Positions 1 through 9,106 of a DNA stretch of 64,000 bases are shown here, piece after piece. Each line of letters starts with the position of its first letter. Position 1 is the first letter of the stretch. Made by a program: the position numbers and the translations under genes. The notes under the pieces were generated by a model that ran no database searches, had not been told where the DNA came from, and saw only the letters and a list, made by a program, of their open reading frames with translations. The stretch is from Alphaproteobacteria bacterium (GTDB taxonomy: Bacteria > Pseudomonadota > Alphaproteobacteria > UBA8366): assembly GCA_028281325.1 (NCBI GenBank), contig JANQKC010000011.1:124001-188000 (forward strand), written 5' to 3'.

Positions 1-311
1 GCTATCTGCCGCGCGAACGGGTCGTCGGCATCAGCAAACTGGCGCGCGTCATCGAGACCTTTGCCCGCCGCCTGCAGATTCAGGAAAAGCTCACGGCGCA
101 GATCGCCAACACGCTTGAAGAAGTGCTGCAACCGAAGGGCGTGGCCGTCGTTATCGAAGCGGTTCACCAATGCATGACAACCCGCGGGGTCAAGAAGCAG
201 GGCGTTTCCCTCGTGACCAGCCGCATGCTCGGCCAGTTCCGGGACGACGCAAAGACGCGCCGTGAGTTCGTATCGATCATCGGCAATCCCGGAAACTCGA
301 TCGGACACTGA
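1..311 (+). CDS. folE: GTP cyclohydrolase I, C-terminal part
   Basis: This is the last ~102 codons of GTP cyclohydrolase I, cut by the left edge; the readable frame begins at base 3. The enzyme converts GTP to 7,8-dihydroneopterin triphosphate, the first step of folate and pterin synthesis, in the cytoplasm. The translation opens with [18 protein letters not shown] and continues through [31 protein letters not shown] and [10 protein letters not shown], which are the usual C-terminal FolE blocks; the H and C of the EAVHQCMT block belong to the zinc/active-site region. The frame stops with TGA at 309-311. Start and N-terminal domain lie outside the window. Confidence 0.93.
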   Translation, partial: YLPRERVVGISKLARVIETFARRLQIQEKLTAQIANTLEEVLQPKGVAVVIEAVHQCMTTRGVKKQGVSLVTSRMLGQFRDDAKTRREFVSIIGNPGNSIGH

Positions 312-323
312 TCGTCGCCAGAC

Positions 324-357
324 CGGCTAAAGCTGGACAAATCTGGTCCATTAGCCG
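324..357 (+). terminator. Hairpin after folE
   Basis: CGGCTAA (324-330) pairs with TTAGCCG (351-357), with an inner GGAC/GTCC pairing. It starts 13 bases after the folE stop and is followed only by ATTCTT, so the U-run is weak. It could be a terminator or just an mRNA 3' end structure. Confidence 0.4.
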
Positions 358-411
358 ATTCTTGGGTGATAGTAGTGAAGTTCGCGAAGCTGTTTCGGAC
401 GCCGCGGCACC

Positions 412-1860
412 TTGATCGATTTCCGACCCATCCTGTTCATCATCGGCATCTTAATGTCGACCCTCGCGCTGGCCATGTGCCTGCCGGCGGTGGCGGACGC
501 CGCCGTGAACAACCCGGACTGGGGGGTCTTCGCGCTGGCCGCCGCCTTCACCCTGTTGATCGGGGTCATGCTCATGCTGACGGCGCGGTCCCGGGCGCGC
601 AACCTCAACCAGCGCCAGGCCTTCATCCTGACGGCCTTGAGCTGGACCATCATCCCCGCTTTCGGCGCCTTGCCCTTTACCTTCTCCGAATTGGAGTTGA
701 GCTACACGGACTCCTTCTTCGAGGCGATGTCCGGCATCACGACGACCGGATCGACCGTGCTCACCGGGCTCGATTTCGCGCCGCCGGGGATTCTGATCTG
801 GCGCGCCCTGCTGCAATGGCTCGGCGGGATCGGCATCATCGCCATGGCGATCGCGATCCTGCCCATGTTGCAGGTCGGCGGCATGCAGCTTTTCCGGATG
901 GAATCCTCCGATAGCTCGGACAAGGTGCTGCCCCGCGCCGCCCAACTCATCACCTATATCGGCTTCATCTACCTCGGCATGACCATGTTGTGTGCGCTGT
1001 CCTATTGGTTTGCCGGCATGCGCGGCTTCGATGCGGTGGCGCATGCGATGACCACCATCGCGACCGGCGGCTTCTCGACCAGCGACCAATCGATTGGGCA
1101 TTTCGCCAGCGCGAAGATCGACACGATTGCCGTCGTCTTCATGCTGCTCGGCAGTCTGCCCTTCGTTCTCTACCTGCGCGCCCTGCGCGGCAACCCGGGA
1201 AGCCTGTGGCGCGACAGCCAGGTCCATTGGTTCCTGATGATCGTGCTGCTCGCCGTCACGGCCATGGCGCTTCATCTGTATCTGAACAACGGCTTCGGCC
1301 TGCGGGAGGCGTTCCGTCTGGCGTCGTTCAACGTGGTGTCGATCATCACCGGGACCGGCTATGCGACCACCGATTTCGGCCTGTGGGGCACGTTCGGCTT
1401 GACGTTGCTGTTCTTCCTGATGTTTGTCGGCGGGTGCGCGGGATCGACCACTTGCGGCATCAAAGTCTTCCGCTTTCAGGTCCTCTACGCGACCGCCGTC
1501 ACGCAGATTCGCCGGCTGCTAGAACCGCACGGCGTCTTCATCTCCTACTACAACGGCAAGCCGATCCCGTATTCCGTCGGCGACTCGGTGATGAGCTTCT
1601 TCTTTCTTTACGCCCTGTGCTTCGCGATCATCGCCATCGGCCTCGGCATGATCGGCTTGGACTTCCTGACCGCGGTGTCCGGCGCGGCGACGGCGATATC
1701 GAATGTCGGTCCCGGACTCGGCGATGTCATCGGCCCGGCCGGCACCTTCGCATCCCTGCCGGACAGCGCGAAATGGCTGCTCAGCCTCGGCATGCTGCTG
1801 GGCCGGCTGGAATTGTTCACGATCCTGGTGATGTTGGCGCCCGCTTTCTGGCGCCGCTGA
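412..1860 (+). CDS. trkH: TrkH-family potassium uptake membrane subunit
   Basis: A 482-residue polytopic membrane protein of the TrkH/KtrB superfamily, which forms the K+ pathway of the inner membrane. The four pore-loop signatures are visible in order: TTTGST (~110), ATGGFST (~217), TGTGYAT (~314) and NVGPGLG (~428); the glycine of each forms the selectivity filter. Length fits TrkH (about 480-485). The start is TTG at 412, the first possible start after an in-frame TGA at 376; no good ribosome site is visible, and ATG at 454 is an alternative that would shorten the first helix. The regulatory partner TrkA is not in this window. No start-proximal regulatory element was recognised. Confidence 0.93.
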   Translation: MIDFRPILFIIGILMSTLALAMCLPAVADAAVNNPDWGVFALAAAFTLLIGVMLMLTARSRARNLNQRQAFILTALSWTIIPAFGALPFTFSELELSYTDSFFEAMSGITTTGSTVLTGLDFAPPGILIWRALLQWLGGIGIIAMAIAILPMLQVGGMQLFRMESSDSSDKVLPRAAQLITYIGFIYLGMTMLCALSYWFAGMRGFDAVAHAMTTIATGGFSTSDQSIGHFASAKIDTIAVVFMLLGSLPFVLYLRALRGNPGSLWRDSQVHWFLMIVLLAVTAMALHLYLNNGFGLREAFRLASFNVVSIITGTGYATTDFGLWGTFGLTLLFFLMFVGGCAGSTTCGIKVFRFQVLYATAVTQIRRLLEPHGVFISYYNGKPIPYSVGDSVMSFFFLYALCFAIIAIGLGMIGLDFLTAVSGAATAISNVGPGLGDVIGPAGTFASLPDSAKWLLSLGMLLGRLELFTILVMLAPAFWRR

Positions 1861-1883
1861 TACGGCCCGGACAGGCCGCAACG

Positions 1884-2462
1884 CTAGCGGAGAAAGGCCG
1901 TCATGTGCGTGCGGATTTGCTCTTCGAGCACCTTGTCCACGTTCCGGCTCAGGCTTTCGACCATCTGGAACCAGACCTTTTCCCGATCCGCAAGCGTCGC
2001 ATTCTCGGCAACGGTGCGGATTCGATGGCCACTGGCGCGCGCCTGCGCGTTTCCTGTCGGGTCATCGATCGACACCGACACCCGCAAATCCGCACGGTAG
2101 CGCTCGGTCTGATCGGTCGTGAACGCCCCCCGGATGCCGCCCTTTTTCTGCAGCCGCTCCTCGATCATCTGGGCCTTCTCGATTCTGACGACAGCCGTGC
2201 CTTGCTGGCCGACCGGCTTGATCCGTTGCTGCGCCCAGCGCTCGGCGACCGCCACCAGCGTGACCGGCAATTCATGCTCCACGCTGCCATCCACACCGGA
2301 CGGCGCAGGCTTTTCCACCGTCACCGAGGCGACATTCAGCGCAATCGGGGCTTGGTGGGCAAACCCGATTTCAGGAAAGTGCCGACCCTCGACGGGCGTT
2401 TCGCACCCGGCAAGCAGGAGTACGGCAAAAACACCGAAAACCAACGATTTGAGCGTAGTCAT
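1884..2462 (-). CDS. Putative outer-membrane or periplasmic lipoprotein
   Basis: 192 residues with a clear lipoprotein signal: basic-poor N-terminus, hydrophobic stretch SLVFGVFAVLL and lipobox LLAGC with the acylated Cys at residue 20. The mature part is soluble, mixed alpha/beta by composition, with no motif I recognise; a basic segment around ERWAQQRIKPVGQQG and an acidic C-terminal helix are visible. It is convergent with trkH (23-base gap) and is followed upstream by hslO on the same strand after 63 bases, but a functional link is not evident. The ATG at 2462 places the signal peptide correctly. Function unknown. Confidence 0.75.
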   Translation of the reverse strand: MTTLKSLVFGVFAVLLLAGCETPVEGRHFPEIGFAHQAPIALNVASVTVEKPAPSGVDGSVEHELPVTLVAVAERWAQQRIKPVGQQGTAVVRIEKAQMIEERLQKKGGIRGAFTTDQTERYRADLRVSVSIDDPTGNAQARASGHRIRTVAENATLADREKVWFQMVESLSRNVDKVLEEQIRTHMTAFLR

Positions 2463-2525
2463 GCGATCACGGACCCTCGTTAAGCGGTTCAGCGGCGGCC
2501 ACTATGCCCGCCCGGCCGCATGGCT

Positions 2526-3442
2526 TCAAGATGCCCGTAACTGCGCCAATTGCGCGCGGTCATAGGCCCGTTCCTCATTGCAGAATTCGCAGGTTACCGT
2601 GACCCTATCGTCGACGATAAGCGCCGCCAGTTCCTCTTCCGACAAGGACCGCAAGACCCGCTCGACCTTGCCTTCGCTGCACCGGCAGGCGAAACGGAGC
2701 GCCCGGGTATCGAAGACGCGAATGCCGTCCTCGTTGAACAACCGGAACAGAAGGTTGTGCGCGGAGATGTCCGGATCGATGAGTTCGCCGTCGGTGCAAC
2801 TGCTCAACATGATCAGCGCGCTGCGCCAGGCTTCCTCGGTCGGTTCTTGCTGATTGGGGTCCTCCGTCTCGGGGGAGCGCTGCAACATGATCGCCCCCGC
2901 GCGCCAGCGGCCGGCGGCGTCGCGCCCGCCGAACAATTTCACCGCCGCGGAGAATTGATCCGACTGCTGGAAATAATGATGCACGCAATCCTGCAACGTG
3001 GCCCCGCGCAGGTCGACGATCCCTTGGTAGCGTTCAGTATGCACGCCCTGATCGACGGTGAAGGAGAGATAGCCATTGCCGAACAGATGCGGGATCGGCG
3101 AGCGGCCGGCCGCGTCGGCGGCGAGCGTGTCATCGCGCAACCCGGCATAGCCGCGCAGGTCGCCGGCATTGGTCACGTCGCTGACCAGGAACTTGACCGG
3201 CCCGTCGCCGGAAAGCTGCAGATTGAAGACGCCGTCGAACTTGAGCGCCGCCGCCAACGCACTGGTCAACGCCACGCTCTCGGCCAGCATGGCCGCGACC
3301 GGATCGGGGTAGTCGTGGCGGCCGATGATGTCGTCCACCGCGCTGCCCAACCGCACCAGCCGGCCATGAAAGCGCGACGTGTCCAGGACGAAGGGCTGAA
3401 TGATATTGTCGGTATCGCCCCTGCCGTCCGTGCCAGCCGGCA

Positions 3443-3443
<1 letters not shown>
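2526..3443 (-). CDS. hslO: Redox-regulated chaperone Hsp33
   Basis: 305-residue Hsp33, a cytoplasmic holdase activated by oxidation. The N-terminal folding domain is followed by the C-terminal zinc centre: CRC (in FACRCSEGK) and CEFC (in VTCEFCNEE) supply the four zinc-binding cysteines that form disulfides on oxidative stress. The open frame continues upstream, but the ATG at 3443 shares one base with the argF stop (TAATG), so translation is very likely coupled. It is the last gene of argD-argF-hslO, an order common in alphaproteobacteria. Confidence 0.95.
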
Positions 3444-4344
<901 letters not shown>

Positions 4345-4348
<4 letters not shown>

Positions 4349-5520
4349 GCGTCACCGTCCCACCCCGCGGCGACCCGATCCAAGATCGCGACGGCTTCGT
4401 CCACATGGCTTTCCTCGATGATGAGCGGCGGCAACAAACGGATGACGTTTCCGCCCGCTCCCACGGTCAGCAACCCTTCATCGGTCAGCTTGTTCGAGAT
4501 CGCGCCGAAGTCGGGTCCGCAGACCAGGCCCTGCATCAACCCGGAACCGCGCGCCTCGGTGAACACAGCGCCATGGCGCGACACCAGATCGGCCAGCTTG
4601 TCGGCGAGATACCGTCCCGTTTTTTCCACGTGCGCCAGGAATCCGTCTTCCAGCAGCACGTCCAAGACGGCGTTGCCGACCGCCATGGCCAACGGGTTGC
4701 CGCCAAAGGTGGAACCGTGCGTGCCCGCGGTCATGCCTTTCGCCGCCTCGCTGGTGGCGAGGAAGGCGCCGACCGGGAAGCCGCCGCCCAGCCCTTTGGC
4801 GATCGCCATCACGTCCGGCGTGATGCCGGCCCATTCATGCGCCCACATCTTGCCGGTCCGCCCGATGCCGCATTGCACCTCGTCGAAGAACAGCAGCAAG
4901 CCGAACTCGTCGGCGACCTGACGCAACCCGCGTAGATAGTCCATATCCGCCGGGTGAATGCCGCCTTCGCCTTGGATCGGTTCGACCAGGATACCGGCGG
5001 TTTCCCCGGTGATCGCGGTGCGCAGGACGTTCAGGTTGCCGAACGGCACCGTGTCGAAGCCTTCCGTGCGCGGTCCGAAACCCTCGGTATGCTTTTCATT
5101 GTTGGCGGCAGAAATCGTCGCCAAGGTCCGCCCGTGGAACGAGTCGGAACAGGCAATAATCCGCCAGCGTTCGGGGTTGCCGTTCGCGCTGTGATACTTA
5201 CGGCACAGCTTGAGGCCGCCTTCGACCGCCTCCGCCCCGGAGTTGCAGAAGAACACGAGATCGGCAAAGGATGTTTGGGCCAACCGCTCGGCCAGCTTTT
5301 CCTGACCGGGAATGCGGTACAGATTGGAAACATGCCACAGCTTGCCGGCCTGCTCCTGCAGGCATTCGACGAGATGCGGGTGAGCATGGCCCAACACATC
5401 CACCGCGATGCCGCCGCAGAAATCGAGGAATCGTCGCCCGTCGGTCGAGTATAGATACGGCCCCTCGCCCCGTTCGAAGGCAAGATCGGCCCGGGCATAT
5501 GTCGGCATCACCGCGGTCAT
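4345..5520 (-). CDS. argD: Acetylornithine/succinyldiaminopimelate aminotransferase
   Basis: 391-residue class III PLP aminotransferase that makes N-acetylornithine from N-acetylglutamate semialdehyde, and in many bacteria also acts on succinyl-diaminopimelate. Visible signatures: [30 protein letters not shown], the PLP phosphate/ring region [15 protein letters not shown], and [14 protein letters not shown] with the Schiff-base lysine. An upstream in-frame GTG at 5583 would add 21 residues, but ATG 5520 has GGAGG eight bases upstream and gives the usual length. First gene of argD-argF-hslO. Confidence 0.95.
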
Positions 5521-5622
5521 GACGGCATCCTCCAATTCTGTTCGCTCGACCGTTGAAAGCCGCGGAGTATCGAGCGATGCCACCGGCCTGTCAACGTTAT
5601 GGAAATGAAGGTTCCGGCGGGA

Positions 5623-6420
5623 TTACGCCTTCAACTTGTAGCCGGTCGCGATCAGCCGCCAACAGATCGCCCACAGAATCACATTCGTAACGGTCAGGAC
5701 CAAAGCGCCGATCCACAACGGCGCATCGGAGACGCCGATGAATCCGTAACGGAACCCGTCGATCATATAGAAGAACGGATTGGCATGCGCGAAGGCTTGG
5801 AAGACCGGCGGCAAACGGTCGATCGAATAGAAAGTGCCGGACAGGAAGGCCAAGGGCGTGATGACGAAATTCGTGACGCCCGACGTTTGGTCGAACTTCT
5901 CCGCCCACAGGCCGGTCAGCGTGCCCAGCAACGACATCAACAGCGACGCGGACACGCCGTAAAACAGCGCGATGAACGGATGCGCCAGCGTACCGCCGAC
6001 GATCAGGCCCATGACCAGGCCTGTCGCCACGCCGACCGCGAGGCCGCGGGTCACGCCGCCGGCGATCAGCCCGAAGGTCAACTCGCCCGGCGCCAGCGGC
6101 GGCATCAGCATATCGACAATGTTGCCCTGCACCTTGCCGACCATGATCGAGGACGACGTGTTGGCGAACGCGTTCTGCGCCATCGCCATGACGATCAGCC
6201 CGGGCGCGAGAAACTCGATGAAGGGCACGCCGTTGACCACTTGCACCGCCCGGCCGAGCGCCACCGCGAAAACCACCAGAAAGACATGCGTCGTCACGAC
6301 CGGGGCCAGCACGGTCTGTGTGTAGACCTTCAGGAAGCGGCGCACCTCCTTGACGTAAAGCGTCCAAAGGCCAAGCCAGTTGACCGCTCCGAAACGGCGC
6401 GGTTGGGGACAGTCGGACAT
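5623..6420 (-). CDS. ABC-2 type transporter permease
   Basis: 265-residue inner-membrane permease of the ABC-2 family (YadH/NodJ-like drug or polysaccharide exporters). An N-terminal cytoplasmic stretch is followed by about six hydrophobic segments. The family motif near the C-terminal third is visible as FVITPLAFLSGTFYSIDRLP, along with ANPFFYMIDGFRYGF. ATG 6420 is preferred because the upstream extension has no membrane-protein character and contains a terminator-like hairpin. No ATP-binding subunit is adjacent, so the substrate cannot be inferred. It is separated from argD by ~100 bases. Confidence 0.88.
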   Translation of the reverse strand: MSDCPQPRRFGAVNWLGLWTLYVKEVRRFLKVYTQTVLAPVVTTHVFLVVFAVALGRAVQVVNGVPFIEFLAPGLIVMAMAQNAFANTSSSIMVGKVQGNIVDMLMPPLAPGELTFGLIAGGVTRGLAVGVATGLVMGLIVGGTLAHPFIALFYGVSASLLMSLLGTLTGLWAEKFDQTSGVTNFVITPLAFLSGTFYSIDRLPPVFQAFAHANPFFYMIDGFRYGFIGVSDAPLWIGALVLTVTNVILWAICWRLIATGYKLKA

Positions 6421-6509
6421 CCGAAATCTCGCGGACAGATTGTTTAGGCGCGCAAGCTTTAAACCGCGGCAGGCGCTGGGACAAGCGCTTCCGGTATAGC
6501 AGCGGTCCC

Positions 6510-6546
6510 AAAAAAACGAAGCGGCGGCACCAACGGGTACCGCCGC
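6510..6546 (-). terminator. Strong intrinsic terminator or attenuator
   Basis: On the minus strand GCGGCGGTACC (6546-6536) pairs with GGTGCCGCCGC (6531-6521) around a CGTT loop, followed by TTCG and seven T (6516-6510). One pair is G-U on this strand but would be a C-A mismatch on the plus strand, so the structure belongs to a leftward transcript. It lies 90 bases before the ABC-2 permease start. Confidence 0.75.
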
Positions 6547-6570
6547 CTGAACCATCAGTCGATGCCAATT

Positions 6571-6587
6571 GGGAGGGGCAGGGTGGG
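6571..6587 (+). other. G-quadruplex-type run
   Basis: GGG-A-GGGG-CA-GGG-T-GGG: four G tracts with loops of 1, 2 and 1 bases, a pattern expected to give a stable G-quadruplex. It sits in non-coding DNA inside the candidate RNA, on the strand opposite to the predicted transcript. Confidence 0.5.
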
Positions 6588-6851
6588 CGTACGACAAACG
6601 GTCCAACTGTTCTGAGAAGACGTTCGGATGCAAGCCTCGCGTTTCCCAATGAGAGGAGAATGACGCAGCGGACGCTCGGCAACAGTGACGGCCATCACAG
6701 TTGGTTAATTTTCGTTAGGAATTTGGAGAAAATACAGATTTATCATTAACTTCAATCAGTTACGGAGCCGCCTGATTGCAAATATTTCCAAGCGCGGTTG
6801 CCGATCAAAAGAGGAATTTATCGAAAAGAATTTCAATTCTATGCTACCGGA

Positions 6852-7637
6852 ATGCGCTTCCTATCTGCATCTCAACATCTTTTCCGGTCGAGCCTCTGCG
6901 GGTGTCTCCTGCTGCTGTTTCTTTCCGGCTGCGAGACAACCAACGCCGGTCCCGATTTAGGTCCACATGTGGGCTCCGGCGATATCGTTCTTTGGCCGAT
7001 CGCGATGGCAAATCTCGAAGAATTTCTCGCGTCGCCGACGCCAGGAGTTTTCGCCGTGTCGCTGGGCGGATGGTGGATCGGCCAAGCCCCTTGCCCGGAC
7101 GGTGTCTGCACCGAGGCGGAGGCGCAAGCCGCGATTCGCCAGTGCAAAAGAAAATCCAACGAGCCAGTCTGTAAAGTTCTTATACAAGGCCGCAACTTGG
7201 TCTGGCGCGGCAAAGTCGCCTATCGGCCAAAATACTTGTTCGGCAAAACACATTATCCGCGCGATCTTCCGGTCAGCCTAGTTTGGCGGGGCGCCGAACC
7301 GTCGGATACAGATCGCCGACCGATTGACGGCAACCGGGCGCGTTATTGGGGTCACGCGCATTTTCATCCCAACGGTGACATCATACTCTCCTTCTGGCCG
7401 TCCATCGCCAACGGTTACTGCGTCGGTTCCGTCACCAACCGAACTGCGACGCAAGGCGATTTCGGCTTCTATTGCACCGAGCGCGATACCGCTAGCGGCA
7501 CCATATCGCTAGCCGGGAGCGGATACGGCGGCGGACATGGCGAGACAACCGATGCTGCAGGCAACCGCGTGGAGGTGAAGATCATTCCACCGTCGGGGCT
7601 TCGGGACGGTTCGATAACCGCCCAGCGAGACCACTAG
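6852..7637 (+). CDS. Lipoprotein of unknown function
   Basis: 261 residues from ATG 6852. The N-terminus MRFLSASQHLFRSSL is followed by a hydrophobic core and lipobox LSGC, so it should be an exported lipoprotein. The mature protein is rich in Trp, Gly and Cys: SLGGWWIGQAPCPDGVCTEAE, KSNEPVCKVL, YWGHAHFHPNGDI, ANGYCVGS and GDFGFYCTE. The several paired Cys suggest disulfides in the periplasm. A TTG at 6798 would add 18 residues but would displace the signal peptide. It is three bases upstream of the next gene, so the two are probably co-transcribed. I do not recognise the family; its composition is more AT-rich than its neighbours. Confidence 0.7.
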   Translation: MRFLSASQHLFRSSLCGCLLLLFLSGCETTNAGPDLGPHVGSGDIVLWPIAMANLEEFLASPTPGVFAVSLGGWWIGQAPCPDGVCTEAEAQAAIRQCKRKSNEPVCKVLIQGRNLVWRGKVAYRPKYLFGKTHYPRDLPVSLVWRGAEPSDTDRRPIDGNRARYWGHAHFHPNGDIILSFWPSIANGYCVGSVTNRTATQGDFGFYCTERDTASGTISLAGSGYGGGHGETTDAAGNRVEVKIIPPSGLRDGSITAQRDH

Positions 7638-7640
7638 CGA

Positions 7641-8318
7641 ATGAAACACAGTGGCAGGCCAACCGAAACGCCTCCGGCGAATTTAGCTCGAAATCAGAAT
7701 TTGAAGAAGGCATGGGATAGATTCACTCAAATCTTATTTCAGGATTCAACGAGCAAAGGTCGATTAATCCGTTACATTACAGTCGCGTACATTCTTGCCA
7801 GCCTCGCTTATTCGCTTGGGGTGGCATTGGGTGGAACAGCATTGTTGCCTATAAAGTATCTCGCACTTACCGACCCAATTGCTGACGCACTCGCATCTTT
7901 CGTGCCTTCATTGAGAGCCCTACAGCCAGAAACCATCCACTCTGATCTAACCATCAAGCAAATCGCCTTGCTGCGACACCTTTTGGCAATTGGATGGCCG
8001 GCGGCACTCCTCTACTTAGCGATTATTGGCAGCCTTTTCGCATCGATTCCACGCGGCCGCTGGCATGCCGCAAACGCTGATCTCAATATCTATGCGCGTC
8101 GAAACATCGTTTTTTTTAGCGTTGTGATCATACTGTTCGCTTATGGTTTTGCGGTGTCCGACTGGTTCGTTCCACCCGCGCCCGGTCGCCAGTTTTTTCG
8201 CGTCTCCGTATTGTCAGGCATATCTCTCACACTTGGGGCAGTCGCACTCAAATTCTTCGCCATTATGGCGGCAACTAAAATTCTGGCTAAAAGGAAACGG
8301 GACGGTCGCCCTCAATGA
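7641..8318 (+). CDS. Multi-pass membrane protein of unknown function
   Basis: 225 residues with a ~40-residue polar N-terminus and about four hydrophobic segments (near 45-65, 118-138, 152-172 and 188-212) and a basic tail KILAKRKRDGRPQ. The gene begins three bases after the lipoprotein stop. Codon use is visibly more AT-rich than the surrounding 60 kb (many AAA, ATT, TTA), suggesting recent transfer of the pair. No catalytic or transporter motif is recognisable, so no function is assigned. Confidence 0.65.
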   Translation: MKHSGRPTETPPANLARNQNLKKAWDRFTQILFQDSTSKGRLIRYITVAYILASLAYSLGVALGGTALLPIKYLALTDPIADALASFVPSLRALQPETIHSDLTIKQIALLRHLLAIGWPAALLYLAIIGSLFASIPRGRWHAANADLNIYARRNIVFFSVVIILFAYGFAVSDWFVPPAPGRQFFRVSVLSGISLTLGAVALKFFAIMAATKILAKRKRDGRPQ

Positions 8319-8434
8319 TCCATAGCCAGCACCCGAGCTAGATCAAGGCCGTCGAACCCCATCCAGCACCATGGCATGCAAGCGCTGGAATCGGACTTTG
8401 AGTAACTCTCGGTGGACATGCGGCAGCGATGACA

Positions 8435-8469
8435 TGGACCGCCCGGCTTCCGTTGACACGGGCGGTCCA
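8435..8469. terminator. Inverted repeat between convergent genes
   Basis: TGGACCGCCCG (8435-8445) and CGGGCGGTCCA (8459-8469) form a perfect 11-bp stem with a 13-base loop. It lies in the 161-base gap between the membrane protein and the convergent marR gene. There is no T run on either side, so a terminator role is only probable. Confidence 0.45.
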
Positions 8470-8479
8470 CTCGGCGCGC

Positions 8480-8995
8480 CTACCCGACCCGCGCCAACAG
8501 CGCGCGGAGTTGGTCGCGCTCGTCCGATGTCAGATCGGCGAGCATGCGTTCCTCGGTGGCGACATGGGTTCCGACGACTTTGTCGACCAAGGCGAAACCC
8601 TCGTCCGACAGGATGATCCTAAGGCCCCGACGATCGCTTGGGTCAGCCCTGCGCGTGATCAGGCCGCGTTTTTCCAGCCGGTCCAGCCGGTTCGTCATCG
8701 CAGAAGTCGACAGCATCATGTCCTTCGCCAGGGCGGACGGCGATAACGCCGCGTCGCGCCCCTGCCGCCGCAACGTCATGATCACGTCGAATCCGGCAAA
8801 ATCCAGATCATAGGCCGCCAGATTGGCCAGCACGCCCTGACGCAATCGATCGCCGGCGCGCCAAACCGCACCGCATACCGCCATCGGCGCGGCGTCGATA
8901 TCCGGACGTTCCCGCCGCCATTGGGCCAAAATGGCGTCCAGATGCGCCTCATCGGGCGCGGTGTCCCGGTCCACCGGGCCAGCCTCTTGACTCAT
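8480..8995 (-). CDS. MarR-family transcriptional regulator
   Basis: 171-residue winged-helix regulator. The recognition region is visible as LSPSALAKDMMLSTSAMTNRLDRLEKRGLI and the beta-wing as RRADPSDRRGLRIILSDEG, the typical MarR pattern. ATG 8995 is chosen over a TTG two codons upstream because GGGAGG lies eight bases before it. The gene is divergent from a nitroreductase; the shared 111-base region contains a long perfect palindrome that is probably its operator. It likely represses itself and the nitroreductase/EamA genes until a ligand, perhaps a phenolic or nitro compound, binds. Confidence 0.9.
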   Translation of the reverse strand: MSQEAGPVDRDTAPDEAHLDAILAQWRRERPDIDAAPMAVCGAVWRAGDRLRQGVLANLAAYDLDFAGFDVIMTLRRQGRDAALSPSALAKDMMLSTSAMTNRLDRLEKRGLITRRADPSDRRGLRIILSDEGFALVDKVVGTHVATEERMLADLTSDERDQLRALLARVG

Positions 8996-9010
8996 AGACA
9001 ATGCCTCCCA

Positions 9011-9062
9011 TATAATTCGATATCAAATAATTTGATATCGAATTATATTATATCGAATTATC
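9011..9062. promoter_or_regulatory. MarR operator: 37-bp perfect palindrome plus extra half-site
   Basis: TATAATTCGATATCAAA (9011-9027), centre TAA, and its exact complement (9031-9047) form a perfect palindrome; a further copy of the half-site core ATATCGAATTAT follows at 9051-9062. The position between two divergent starts and the AT-rich makeup fit an operator overlapping both promoters. Confidence 0.8.
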
Positions 9063-9106
9063 TTACTTCGGACTGACATGTTGGTCAAAGCATAAGGAGA
9101 AGAACC

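Larger units (their letters stand above)
6510..6760 (-). ncRNA. Candidate small RNA or attenuated leader upstream of the ABC-2 permease
   Basis: The 431-base gap 6421-6851 has no convincing protein gene. Leftward of an AT-rich block (6700-6770, a plausible promoter zone reading TTGAAG then TATTTT on the minus strand with a short 15-base spacer) lies ~190 bases ending in the strong terminator at 6510-6546. Within it ATTGGGA and TCCCAAT on the minus strand can pair (7 bp), and a CCCCTCCC run (6578-6571) could pair with ribosome-binding sites. It may be a free sRNA or a leader controlling the permease. It does not match riboswitch classes, SRP RNA or tmRNA that I can recognise; a 6S-like RNA was considered but not supported. 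Confidence 0.35.

Noticed and set aside
990..2483. 497-codon plus-strand open frame
   Set aside because: Overlaps trkH out of frame and the lipoprotein antisense; Arg/His-rich, no motif.
6658..6747. 29-codon frame with AGGAGA before ATG near 6660
   Set aside because: Spacing between AGGA and ATG is too short and the peptide has no features; kept only as background of the non-coding region.
6548..6797. 6S, SRP or tmRNA identity for the candidate RNA
   Set aside because: No GGAAGC-type SRP loop, no tRNA-like domain and no convincing long 6S-type rod with central bubble could be built by eye.
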